The notes below the pieces were generated by a model that was given only the letters and a program-made list of their open reading frames with translations, did no database searches and was not told the origin of the DNA. Source: Entoloma clypeatum (Eukaryota; Basidiomycota; Agaricomycetes; Agaricales; Entolomataceae). From it: a DNA stretch of 64,000 bases. The translations under genes and the position numbers were made by a program. Within the stretch, counting starts at the first letter, position 1, and each line of letters starts with the position of its first letter. The DNA is taken from NCBI GenBank assembly GCA_963565915.1, contig OY751492.1:3038001-3102000 (forward strand), written 5' to 3'. Shown here in pieces: positions 1 to 9,834 of this stretch.

Positions 1-575
1 TTTGTGGGCATACCACGATGTGATAGCATGCAGGGAACTCTGCAGTGTGACTGAGGACTGAGTCCACACATCGGACCCCACCGGCAAGTCTTTTGCTTCC
101 GGACAAAAGCTTCGACTATATTGGTGTTGACGGTTTTGAAGGTCGACCATACTTGATCTTCAGGGTTGATACTCGTGACATGTACCCTTTCACATTTAGA
201 TTGAACCTTTGACAATCAGTTTTGTTTTTTCAGGGTTGTTACTAAACACCTCATCATCATGTATCGTTACCTTCCTTCACATCCCATCTTTTTTTCTTTT
301 CTCCCCGCCCTTTCTCTTCCAGCACGCGTCTACCATAAAATGGACTCAACAGCCAGTCGCCAATCAGTGCCCCACTTCCTTCAAACCAGTCAAAGTCTAT
401 AACGCTACCAAGTCATGCAGCAATTCTTCTGTCAGCCATCCTCCTGATCTTCCCTGATTTCTCCCGTTCTAATTCTCTCAAAGGTCCGGGTTCCCTTCAT
501 GTCATCGCCCTTCACAGTATCCCAGCATATGCATGTGGCTACACCCCATGTGGAACTGACACCCCCGACATTATC
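1..575. other. Non-coding or decayed sequence at window edge
   Basis: No open gene is supported. Two short stretches resemble, in reverse complement, the sequence upstream of the RING gene: about 1-60 resembles 7541-7603, and about 155-235 resembles 7775-7860 (shared core TTCAGGGTTGATACTC and CCCTTTCACATTTAG). The two blocks are in a different relative order there, so this is a rearranged or separate copy. A pyrimidine-rich tract at about 275-325 resembles a fungal promoter leader, but the ATG at 341 opens only about 20 codons. Confidence 0.4.
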
Positions 576-938
576 ATGGGTGCCGCCACCCATACTCAGA
601 CTGTACTAGCGTAAGTCCACTGCTTTGTTGCAATATGACGATCTCAGCCATTGTTGCAGTGAAACACTGCCCACTACATCTGCAGTTGCTACTGCCTCCA
701 GCTCCCTCCCTGAGACTGATGTTCTCATGTTCGATGTTGAGAAAGAGGATGTGACCCAGGTGTATGTCCCTCCTGATTCCTCTAATACTTAAGCTAAAAC
801 AACCAACATAGTGCTATTGCGGAGTTAGTTGTAGATAATAGGGTCCTCTTATCTCGGGTGAACACCCTTGCCATCGCACTAGAGCACATCAGCCACAAAA
901 TTGACAAGGAGTCTCATCTCGCAAAGAGGCGCTACCAG
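576..938 (+). pseudogene. Truncated spliced gene fragment (unknown, helical)
   Basis: I do not recognise this gene. Three exons can be read: 576-610, 660-761 and 812-938. The introns are 611-659 (GTAAGT..GCAG) and 762-811 (GTATGT..ATAG), each about 50 bp as usual in basidiomycetes. The frame stays open across both splices and gives about 88 residues from ATG 576: a Ser/Thr/Ala-rich start, then an acidic patch, then a helical, leucine-rich tail ending near a further GTATGG donor at 939. Forty bases later the sequence becomes NOT1 copy A, so the 3' part of the gene is missing. It could also be a chance spliced frame. Confidence 0.35.
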
Positions 939-978
939 GTATGGACTTTCGTCAGTCAGATAACTTTGCCATCCGTGT

Positions 979-2590
979 CGTATGAAGCGAGATGACGCCA
1001 TCATGAGGTTTGTTCAATTTCTGGTCCTCGCTCTATACAAACAGATTCAATGCTATGTAGCTCTGTAATGGCCAACCCTTTTGGGATCCATCGGCACCAA
1101 CTGCTATCTTTTCTGTGAATCTTTCGGATCCCCTGCGAATCAAACTTTCTGGTCTTCAACCGCATCAATCTGGTGTATATAATTTCGGTAAGCGGGATCC
1201 ATAAAGAATGTAGGTGCAGATTCCAAGCGCAGGACTGCAGGCAGACCAAGTTCGACAGCGTCTCTCGCTACCCCTCCTGTCTACTCTCCATCTCCCGCTC
1301 CCGAATTCAGCAGATATAACACCCATCAGATCGTTTCACAGTGCAACACTGAGTTCAGTTCCTCAGCCAGGAGTCCCAGGTTCTTACGCGGGATCTGGAA
1401 GCCATCGTAGTCCAGATGCCCGTGCAATCTAAAGAAGCATCTCTACCACCGAACCATGATATTTGCCATATAGTCACACAGATCTTAACTCTCGCCACCG
1501 AGCTGGTTGATCGTCAATGTACACCATTGATGATGTCGTCAAAAATTGCCCAACTTCTACACATGTACAAGACCCAATCGCAGCTGGGCCGAGATGTCTA
1601 TGTAGCCCTGCTCGGTCGGTTGTGCAGGCAATTTCAAGATGTTGAAAGGGAAGCGCCAATGTGGCTATTTGATGAAGTGAGTCACCATCGTCCATTCACA
1701 GTGTTAACTAACCACTTTCAGTGAAAATATAATGTCAATGTCACGGTGGCGCTACTCCGGAGCGGCATCGTAAATGCGGCCCTACAAGATCATGCTCTAG
1801 CAAAAACCCTATTCGCTGATCCTCGCCCCAATATGTTAAACTTCACAACACGTTTGATCAGAGAATACCTATCTCACGATCCTTCTTCTCAGAACCAAAT
1901 TGCCTACTCAATTGAGATTCTTGAGCATCTTTTCGCCAGCAAACAGAGCCAACGAGAAGTCAGTCGAACTGTCATATTTTGATTATCGCTGTGGAACTAA
2001 CATTCGCAAAGAGTTTACGCGCTGCTGGATGATTGTACGTGGAATTCGATGACCACCAGGTTCTATGGCGTCGGACGCACTGTCTATCAGTCGTCGGTCT
2101 TTTGTGAAACCAGAAACCGAGCACATGCGGGAAAAGTTGTTCGTGTGGTTTCAACAATGGGTCGGCATTTACCATGGTCTCACACCTCAAGTGCGTTGTA
2201 GGAGGCGAGTTCGATTATGCTTTCCAGGGTCTGGATGCCATGTCAAGACTCGTTGTTTTGTATCATCAATTTACCTAACCAAGATTCTGTCTATTTTTGT
2301 GGTTGTCTTGGCAAATTATCATGAGGAGGAGGGACCAGCTCTCCAACAAAAACCCTTGTTCAGGTTTTCCTCAAGCCTCGCTGCCAATGTGATCCCGTTC
2401 AGGTATCTGCCCCAGTCCGCTCCCAGCGCCAGTCGCGCTACCACTTGTTGCACAATCCCGATGTATCTCGAACGCATGAATATCATTGATGAATACAATA
2501 TAGTAAGCGCCGTTGACCCATCCTCTCAGGTTCAATTCCTGGCAGTGGTTTTCCCCATGTTTTAATATTATAGAAATAGTTTCCAAAGTT
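979..2590 (+). pseudogene. NOT1-derived pseudogene, copy A
   Basis: This is a partial, broken copy of the CCR4-NOT scaffold subunit NOT1 (CNOT1). It aligns with copy D (37794-39540) and, inverted, with copy C (19169-19950). The readable blocks at 1416-1724 and 1746-1982 correspond to a C-terminal helical region; the motif KYN followed by VALL and TRLIREYL resembles the CNOT1 region around KYNVEAVELLI. The 45 bp intron GTGAGT..TTTCAG at about 1677-1721 is retained, so this is a DNA-level copy, not a retrocopy. The exon after it begins TGA where copy D has CGA. Many further differences from copy D are CpG transitions. Stops and frameshifts occur throughout 1000-1400 and 2000-2590. It is unlikely to make a working protein. 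The family assignment rests on recalled CNOT1 motifs. Confidence 0.7.
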
Positions 2591-2639
2591 CATTATGTAA
2601 TGCAAGGTCAGAATGAGAACTGCCATGTACAGCCGTCGT

Positions 2640-4133
2640 TAGAATGCCAATGGTACGCAAGTGAATATGTTTAGTCTCGGCGATGAATTACATGCTCACA
2701 GTTTGCAGATGCTTAAGCTTGTATACCGTCCGTGGCCAGTTGCCGCGAAAGGGAGTCATTGTGCAACAATTGTTCCAGCTTCGCTCACGAACATCGTCAA
2801 GGTTAGAAATTGACCTGCCTTGGGGGACAGCAATCTGTGTCCTCTGTTCACTCTATTCTGATGGCCGTGTCAGGTTCTTCTGAAACTTCTGGTGCATGAT
2901 CAGTCATGTGGCAATTGTTTTCTCTCACTCATGTCCGATTTGCAGATCATCTTGGTGCCTTCGATGTGTTGGAAACTGAGGTGCAAAGGCTGTCTAGGTG
3001 GTTCATAGATTTTGACGTTCGCTCTTGCATTTCTGGATAGACGAATCGGGACCTTGTTCTTTGGTGAGCATCTATTGCCCCGCAATCAATTCTAAAGCTG
3101 ACGTCTGTGTGTAACCACTCGCTGCTCAATAGGGACAAGCCGGTTGGCGGGCTCATGCTCCCTTCTGGTTCTGTGAAAATGAGTCACCCAGACCACTGCA
3201 ACACTTACAACTTCAAGGTGAAATTACTGCCAGATTCTGCCTAATCCACACAAAGCCAAGGGGTCTCTTTGGTCGACTGGCTCCGATAATCTTCAAGCAG
3301 ATTATTTCTGGTCAAAAAATCAGACAAGGTGCGCCTTGTCAGGCCGCATACTGCGTCACATCTATTAAAATACACTACAGGTCTGCTACCATACTTTTCT
3401 TCATAAACACCACATCGTCACCCCGTTCTTGACCAGGACATTCGCGGCATGATTCAAGCGGTCTTCTTGGTTAAACAGCTTCAATAATCTCCAGGCAGAT
3501 CCTTTCTGGCGAAAGAATTGTCGTCGCCAGACATGCGATGGCAGCCTCTTCCAAAAGAAAGTGCGCCTTGATTTTGTCGCATCCTGCGTCGCATTTATTA
3601 AAAAGACATTTTAGGTCCCACCATACTTTTCTCTATAAAAAGCACATCGTCGGATAACTGCCTTCTATAATCTACAAGCAGATCTTTCTGGCCAAAAAAT
3701 TGTCGTCGTGAAACATGCGGTTTCTTTTTTTTACTGGGACATTTGTGGCATGTTTCCGCAAAGCCAAGGGGCAATCTCTTTCCGAACCAAAGTGCGTCTT
3801 GGTTTGGTGGCCGCATATTGCGTCGCATTTATTTAAATACATTCTAGGTCTGCTACTATACTTCTCTACACTGTCACCTCCACAAATGTCTGGCTCTATT
3901 ACGAAGGTTCCACATGTGGTTCTACTATGTTTGATTATCGCATTTTACTGCTAATATTACTTGGGTGAGGATGCAATGTCGCTCATAGGACTCGTCCATG
4001 GAGAGACCGTTGCTGAATCTGGCGCAATGGCGGAAGTCGGTAATGCCATTGTGTCTTGAAGACGTGAGGGACGTATCAGTCAAACGGAGTGGTTGGAATA
4101 TCCTAGAGAGCATTGAAGACTTAAAAACAAAAA
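2640..4133 (+). repeat. Repeat block shared with 39660-41700, ending in degenerate tandem units
   Basis: This block follows NOT1 copy A and is repeated after copy D. The first part (2640-3230) is nearly collinear with 39660-40200 and contains short open stretches of unknown origin. From about 3240 to 3900 it holds about three diverged tandem units of roughly 190-280 bp. Recurring landmarks are CCGCATACTGCGTC, CATTTATTAAAA, TCTGCTACCATACTT, AATCTCCAAGCAGAT and AAAATTGTCGTCG. The match to copy D runs on to about 4110, and the Tc1 transposon begins at 4136. The block is broken in all frames and I call no gene. Confidence 0.6.
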
Positions 4134-4135
4134 TA

Positions 4136-4349
4136 CAGTGACTTCCAAAAGCGGCCCAATGTTTTGTATTTTTTGATTGTTGCTTGAATAACATTGGATT
4201 GAAAATAAATACAAACAAAGTATTGGTGTACCATAGATAGCATTTGATCAGGGCTATCCATCAAAAAAAGAATTACATAATGTCAATCAGTATTACTAGA
4301 GATATAGGCAGTTTAATTCAGAGACTCATTGGGCCACTTATGGAAGTAG
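4136..4349. repeat. Left terminal inverted repeat of Tc1 element
   Basis: These 214 bp are the exact reverse complement of 5540-5753. The outer end (ACTTCCAAAAGCGGCCCAAT) and the inner end (ATTGGGCCACTTATGGAAGT) are near-identical to each other in opposite orientation, so each repeat holds two likely transposase-binding sites facing each other. Confidence 0.95.
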
Positions 4350-4376
4350 TCATCAGAAAAACAGAATTGGGCTATT

Positions 4377-5393
4377 TTAATACTTGGTATGACCTCCCTT
4401 GGCCTTGATAACTGCTTCTAACCTTCTAGGCATACTTTCTATTAGATTTTGACATACCTCTGGTGGTATATTATTCCACACTTCTGCCACTCTCTCCCAA
4501 ATCTCCCAAACTCCCTTTGGTGGTGTTGGATACTTGGCAAGCTCCCTCTTGAGATGAACCCATTGATATTCAATAGGGCTGATATCTGGAGATTGTGCAG
4601 GCCAGTCCAGAAGTGTGATATTGTTGTCCTTCATCCACTTCTTGGCCTTCTTTGAGGTGTGCTTGGGGTCATTGTCCTGCTGAAAAATTACCTCCTCCTC
4701 AGAAATCCCACTCTCCTCCAGGCTAGGCAGCATGTGCTCCTCCAGAATGGCCACATACTGGTCAGCATTCATCCTCCCCTCAACCTCTGCAAGATGCCCC
4801 ACTCCATTCCATCCCATACACCCCCATACCATGATGTTTCCTCCACCAAACTTGACTGTCCCCTGCACCTCCCTCTGAATCAACCCTCCTCCCTTCTTCT
4901 TCCAGACCCACTCTCTTCCATCTGACCCAAATCTGTTGATTTTGGTCTCATCTGACCAAATAACCCTCTTCCAGTCCTCCACAGTCCACTCCTGATACTT
5001 CTGAGCAAAGGCCAACCTTGCCTTTCTATGCCTTGCACTCAACAAGGGCTTTTTCTTCTTCACCACAGCCTTGAATGAATGTTTATTCAGGACTCTTCTA
5101 ATTGTTTGTGAGGAGACTGAATCAGAGATGATGGTATTGATATGTTTCATGGCTTGAACAGCATTGGAAGCTTTGCCAGTCTTGATTTGTGCAATAACTG
5201 CATGTTGATTTGTGGATGAAAGTTTGGATGGGCGCCCAGTAAGAGGAGTATAGTGGTTGGAAAGAAAAGTATGAAGTGTTCTGGCAACAGTAGACCTGCC
5301 TACACCAAGTTTGGAGGCAATATGGTGATTGGAGAAACCACTGGAAGCAAGAGAAAGGATATTTTCCTTCTGAGCAGAGGAGATGGGATGCAT
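4377..5393 (-). CDS. Tc1-family transposase (DD34E)
   Basis: This 338-residue, intronless protein cuts and pastes the surrounding element and acts in the nucleus. Its length is typical of Tc1 transposases (about 340). An N-terminal paired-like DNA-binding region (about residues 8-105) has two helix-turn-helix segments, separated by GRPSKL at 53-58, an AT-hook-like linker. The catalytic triad is visible: D148 in WSDETK, D240 in QQDNDPKH and E275 in SPDISPIEYQW, with 34 residues between the last two. The start ATG at 5393 gives MHPISSAQKENI, and no upstream in-frame alternative is needed. No frameshift or stop is seen. Only about 150 bp separates the ATG from the right inverted repeat, which must contain the promoter. 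The element's symmetry and the catalytic residues make the assignment secure. Confidence 0.95.
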   Translation of the reverse strand: MHPISSAQKENILSLASSGFSNHHIASKLGVGRSTVARTLHTFLSNHYTPLTGRPSKLSSTNQHAVIAQIKTGKASNAVQAMKHINTIISDSVSSQTIRRVLNKHSFKAVVKKKKPLLSARHRKARLAFAQKYQEWTVEDWKRVIWSDETKINRFGSDGREWVWKKKGGGLIQREVQGTVKFGGGNIMVWGCMGWNGVGHLAEVEGRMNADQYVAILEEHMLPSLEESGISEEEVIFQQDNDPKHTSKKAKKWMKDNNITLLDWPAQSPDISPIEYQWVHLKRELAKYPTPPKGVWEIWERVAEVWNNIPPEVCQNLIESMPRRLEAVIKAKGGHTKY

Positions 5394-5539
5394 GATGAAT
5401 TATAGCTTTTGGGGAGTGTTGGACTGGTTTATATAGCTTGTAAGCACTGCCTTATGGCTATTAATCATAGCCTCTGAAGCTGTGTGCATTGCTTTAGGCT
5501 ATGTGCATTGCTATTGGGCTGTGTCTGCATTTCTGATAG

Positions 5540-5753
5540 CTACTTCCATAAGTGGCCCAATGAGTCTCTGAATTAAACTGCCTATATCTCTAGTAATACT
5601 GATTGACATTATGTAATTCTTTTTTTGATGGATAGCCCTGATCAAATGCTATCTATGGTACACCAATACTTTGTTTGTATTTATTTTCAATCCAATGTTA
5701 TTCAAGCAACAATCAAAAAATACAAAACATTGGGCCGCTTTTGGAAGTCACTG
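5540..5753. repeat. Right terminal inverted repeat of Tc1 element
   Basis: These 214 bp are the exact reverse complement of 4136-4349 and end CACTG next to the TA target duplicate at 5754-5755. Beyond the inner edge the two sides still resemble each other imperfectly (ATCAGAAA on the left, TTTCTGAT on the right). Confidence 0.95.
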
Positions 5754-5755
5754 TA

Positions 5756-6040
5756 CATATATTTTATTCAAAAAGGTATAAGTTTTTATTAACTTAATAT
5801 ACAAAGATATATAATATTTATAAAAAGAAATCTCCATATTTAACTAAAATTTAAATATTTTATTTTCTATTAAGTATATAATTAAAAGTTATGTAACCTT
5901 CAAAGAAATAAAATTACGTTTATAATTAGTTTAAAACTGTTTTCTGTTTTTTCTTTGAAATTGTATGGTTTAGCAAATAAATACTTATTTCTAGAGATTA
6001 AATTGTTTTGTGTAGTTTATTATGCCTTTGTATTTGTATC
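5756..6040. other. Very AT-rich tract
   Basis: About 285 bp of strongly AT-biased sequence with many A and T runs follows the Tc1 element. No coding frame or repeat structure is visible. The composition differs sharply from both neighbours. Confidence 0.7.
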
Positions 6041-6614
6041 CATTCAAAAAGGACCACAGAGGGTCAGAGACGGAGACCGTGGAAGGAGTCCTTGGTGACA
6101 AAAGTACGAGAGGTTGGTCGCAGCGCGGAAGCTGCTGACGTGAAATTCAGATCGTAGAGTCTTGAGATAAATGTTGTCGAGAGTAACAGAGAAATGAGAG
6201 GCCCAAAAATGGCAGAGATACGACAGGGCGGCGTAAAAAACCGCCAGCGGCAAAGCTGCCGACGTGGCATTGAGTGGCAGTGTCAGGGTCGTAGAGTCAG
6301 AGTTTTACTGATGATGATAACCGTTATCTGAACGAAACAGAGTGAATCCAGCCCGTAAAGAGCTGCTTCTGCCGCGAAAAGTCGACTAGATGAGTCCAGC
6401 GGGGCCCATAACCTGTAGGAGGGACAGCCGAGACAGTGGGCAGGGCGACAAACAAATGAAATAGACAGAGATAGGGTACAACGACGAGTACAGTACGAGG
6501 CGTGGGACCGAATGTCCCGATATAGACTACTAAGACCATAGGTTTAACAGGAACAAGGGATGCTCTGGAGCCTTAATGATCTTGATATCTGGCTCGCTTC
6601 ATCTGCCAAGACTG
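6041..6614. other. Intergenic, possible copia leader relic on minus strand
   Basis: No gene is supported. On the minus strand, GGTTATGGGCCCCG at about 6402-6415 equals the primer-binding site of the intact copia element (29850-29863), and the flank on its LTR side reads TGTAGGAGGG on the plus strand, which would be a TG..CA-type LTR end. This may be the leader of a decayed, unrelated copia element. No second LTR was found. Confidence 0.3.
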
Positions 6615-7425
6615 TTAGATAATGAGCATAACACTGCTGGGAAGCCTTACAGGGCGGATGTCAGCATCGTTGGTGTTGAATGGCCGCTTGCGATTGATTT
6701 CAAGCTCGTGACTGCCTTCAGGTTGTGATGCCTTGAGTGTTTTGTACATGTGATTTAAGGTTCTCAACTGTACGATAATCAGAGCTTGCAATATAGATGC
6801 AACGGCGGTTGTGTATACCTGCTTTTGCTTCTTAGCGAGGTCTGCACAAAGAGTACCCCGCAAAAATAATTCTGTCATGAGGTCTGCTCTGGCCATCGCC
6901 AATTCATCGTGTAAAGTTTCTCGACACATGAGCAAGGACGACTGCGTTCTTTGATATCGAGCCGCTGTTTGATCTTGGGCCGCGTTCCGATATCGAAGCT
7001 GTTCAGCTCGGGCGAGGGCCACAGTCATGCAGTGCTGCAGGGCTTTGATGTCTCGGACGATGATCGCCAAATACCTATTAGACTGATGTGAGCAAAACAT
7101 AAGAACACAAATGCATATCGCTTACTGATTGATCAAAGCTTCCTTGATTTCAGGTGTTGGGGTGATGTCATCTTCTGTGACCGAGATTGCAAGGTTGCGA
7201 ACAGTCCGGGAACGAAGAACTTTTTTCTCATTGCAGAAGTATGGGCAAGGTCCACCCCGCCGAATGACTTCGCCACAGCAATAAGAACACATTATATGCC
7301 CTCGATGATTGTTGCATAAGATGAATATAAAGGAAGTCTGAAGATCACTCACCACACTCCGTTGCAACTGGAGTAACATCTGGGACAGATAGATGTTCAT
7401 GGCAGACACAACATTTGGGGTGCAT
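6615..7425 (-). CDS. RING-finger, coiled-coil protein (3 exons)
   Basis: Exons are 7353-7425, 7126-7300 and 6615-7074. The introns are 52 and 51 bp with GTGAGT..AG and GTAAGC..AG ends. The spliced frame is 708 nt, 235 residues, with no stop. A C3HC4 RING domain lies at the N terminus: C5-x2-C8, C24-x-H26-x2-C29-x2-C32, then C43 and C47. RING proteins of this kind are usually E3 ubiquitin ligases that bind an E2 enzyme. The last pair is C-x3-C rather than the usual C-x2-C, which may weaken zinc binding. Residues about 80-190 are Ala/Leu/Arg/Glu/Gln-rich and probably a coiled coil. The ATG at 7425 follows a pyrimidine-rich leader. The decayed gene at 22733-23640 has the same RING-plus-helix layout. 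The substrate is unknown. Confidence 0.75.
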
Positions 7426-8343
7426 AATGGCGACGAGGAGAGAATAAGAGAAAGGTGAATGAGAAGGGGAGCGAATGAAGACATCTGAACAGTACGTCTT
7501 TTTCAAAGTCGCCCTAACAAAGACGGCGCAGAATGTATGTTTTTTCTTAGAACACTCAGTCACAAAGTTCCCTGCCATATTATCACATCGTGATACGCCC
7601 ACAAAGGGCCCGAGCCTCACCTACCCTGAGTCGATCATGCCAGAGGATCGCAAAATGCAACATGAGGCCGCCACCAGCACCTTGACATCTGAATGCTGGG
7701 GAGATCTTCTGGAGGATCTGAGATCTGAAGCGGTGCCCTCATTGAGTACTGATTCTCAAATTCACAATCTGCCACGAGTTGTCAACCCTGAAGCTAAATG
7801 TGAAAGGGTATATCCCAAGAGTATCAACCCTGAAAATGACACTGATTGTAAAAGATGAAGCTGATGAATATCACTGGACCCAGGTTATCGTCAACCTTCA
7901 AAACCAGCAAGATCAACATCAGCAAATCAGACATGTGCTATGGCTGCTATGGGCACTATATGGCACTACATTCTCAGGGATGTATGCTACAGAGCACTAT
8001 GTAGTGCTCTGTAGCACATGTCTGATTTGATGATGAATATAGTTGAAGCCTTTGTCCGGAATTAAAAAACTTGTCCGATGGGTGAAAGGTCTTTCAAAGG
8101 TCTTTTGCATTTTATTTCGATGTCAAATGGCAAAAAAGACCTTTCAGTTAGTGCACACAACTAGTCTATCTTGCCTTCTGGCACCTGTGCCCCCCACATT
8201 GCTCACCGATAATGCCTGCCTATCGTTTGGTTCGCACCCCACTCAAATCCAATAAGGTAGGTGATTATTCTATCTTGCGGTGTATCTAGCTCACAAAATC
8301 ACAATATAATTAGCTCTCGCGGTCTATCACGTATCTTCCTGGC
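7426..8343. other. Intergenic region upstream of RING gene
   Basis: This holds the divergent upstream region between the minus-strand RING gene and the plus-strand gene at 8344. A 127-codon open stretch at 7475-7858 (+) starts inside the RING gene's presumed promoter and has no recognisable domain, so I do not call it. A small foldback element lies at 7917-8036. Short matches to the left edge of the window are at 7541-7603 and 7775-7860. Confidence 0.4.
7917..8036. repeat. Small foldback element with 30 bp palindrome
   Basis: CAGCAAATCAGACATGTG near 7919 is repeated in inverted orientation at the other end, with 23 of 24 bases matching, giving terminal inverted repeats around about 70 bp. 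Inside, at about 7986-8015, GCTACAGAGCACTA and its complement face each other across TG, a near-perfect 30 bp palindrome. It has no coding capacity. It may be a miniature inverted-repeat element; a target duplication is not evident. Confidence 0.6.
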
Positions 8344-9126
8344 ATGCTATTCGACACGTCCAAATTTCGCCCCTCCACAACTCCGATTACCACCATCATA
8401 TCGGTTGGTGGTGACTGCCAGACCAAGACATATTTTCCTTGCATCGAAAGTGTACTTGGCACAAACCATCGCCTCCATGACTGTACCGTTGTTGTCCACG
8501 ACGCCGGAAACAATCCACACAGGTTTCTCATAACCTGTGAAGTTGGACAAGGCCTTGAGATTAACAGGTCCCTGGACTGCGTCTTCCCTGCTTTCGGATG
8601 GAAAGGGTCGATGGTTGTGATGAAATGTGGTCGGCAGGTTCCTTATGTCGCATTGCATGGGAGTCGTGATCGCGTGCTTGCATACCAAGCTGTTGAGCGG
8701 TAAGTTATTCCATCATCATCACGATTTTGTGTGCTCATCGGGGTGTGTCACCAGCTTCATATTCTCATCGAGACTTGTCGACCCCGTTGCCGACGTGAGG
8801 ATGGATCTTCCAACCCATATGGCGATGCCTTCAAACTGAGCCTAACCACCACCGATGGTTCACCTTGGAGTGTTTTCATTATTGCAGAATTAGTGCATAG
8901 TCATAACATAGCGAAGAACTGTGCATGCGACCCGCTACGACTCAATCCTCTAATAATATTCATTTTGTGGTCACAATTATTACTGAGGTGCTATCTTAGA
9001 CGATTACTTCGTTACGTAATGGCACAAAAATCCAGCAAACTGACCCATTACTGCCATTGCTCAGACGGCGCATCAAGCTCATCAGATAGGGCGGGCGCAA
9101 TGATTGATTTGGCGAATATCAGCTAA
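8344..9126 (+). CDS. Hypothetical two-exon protein
   Basis: I do not recognise this protein. Exon 1 is 8344-8700 (119 codons exactly) and exon 2 is 8755-9126. The intron at 8701-8754 is 54 bp with GTAAGT..CCAG ends and leaves the frame intact, giving about 242 residues. The N-terminal half is beta-like, with VGGDCQTKTYF, NHRLHDCTVVVHD and RFLITCEVGQG; the middle contains DAFKLSLTTTDGSPW; the C terminus is Ser/Asp-rich. No transmembrane segment or known catalytic motif is evident. The sequence GTTACGTAATGGCACAAAAA at 9013-9032 recurs at about 34890-34909, which argues that the exon 2 end may overlap a repeat. The start ATG is the first in the open frame but is not otherwise supported. Confidence 0.4.
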
Positions 9127-9834
9127 ATCTCACTCGATGTACAAGGTGGTTTGGTGCATGCGTTCAATTTGCAATTACCACATGTTACTTAACACCAATG
9201 ATTTCACAGCTTGATACGGACTTCATCAAGACTCAAGACCCCTGAAACGAGCTGCAGGACTCTTTTTCGTGCAGCACGATTCCTGCCTGCGGTCTTGCAG
9301 CGGCCGTGGGGAGTCATTGCAAGCTTAAAGAGTTGGCGATGGCCTTCGTGAAGGTTGGTACTTCACCCCGTCTCACTCATTCACTTCTCAGTTGATTCTG
9401 CTTTACAGCATCCACTGGAGGTCTGTCGCCACGGACAAAGTGGACTCCTTCGTGCGGACAGCTGCAGTCGCGCTGCAATCCGGCCGATTGCCTGCTTCCT
9501 TCAATAACAGCGTCAGTCAGTTCTCATTCTTCCTTTTCACGTCTATCATGGTTCTAACCATCTCCAAAGACACCAACATTGTTGTGTCCAGCGCCTGAAC
9601 CGCCACCAGCCCCTCGCGCACTCATTTTGGGCTCCGCAGTGCATGACTCAACACCGCCCTGGGGATCATGTTGAAGCACATGAGGCAGCGTGTGGCGTAG
9701 GAGGACGAGGAGGGAAAGAAGTTTTCTGGATTTTCTTTTGACAAGGAGGGTTATGCGGGAATCCGAAACAAGGAAGGCAGGCAAAGAGGACGTCGCGCTT
9801 AGGTTGACAACATCTGTTGAGGACAACCGTAGTC
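9127..9834. other. No gene recognised
   Basis: Several 60-110 codon open stretches exist on both strands (for example 9554-9889 on the minus strand), but none shows a domain or a convincing splice pattern. The block from about 9835 onward is NOT1-derived. Confidence 0.4.

Larger units (their letters stand above)
4136..5753 (-). mobile_element. Tc1/mariner transposon, apparently intact
   Basis: A 1618 bp element begins CAGTGACTTCC and ends with its complement, flanked by the TA dinucleotides at 4134-4135 and 5754-5755 expected from Tc1/mariner insertion. The terminal inverted repeats are 214 bp and read identical base for base. A single intact transposase gene fills the centre on the minus strand. 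Identical repeats plus an unbroken gene suggest a recent, perhaps still mobile, copy. It lies at the 3' edge of the repeat block after NOT1 copy A. Confidence 0.95.

Noticed and set aside
7475..7858. 127-codon plus-strand frame
   Set aside because: It overlaps the upstream region of the minus-strand RING gene, has no recognisable domain, and includes stretches repeated at the left edge of the window.
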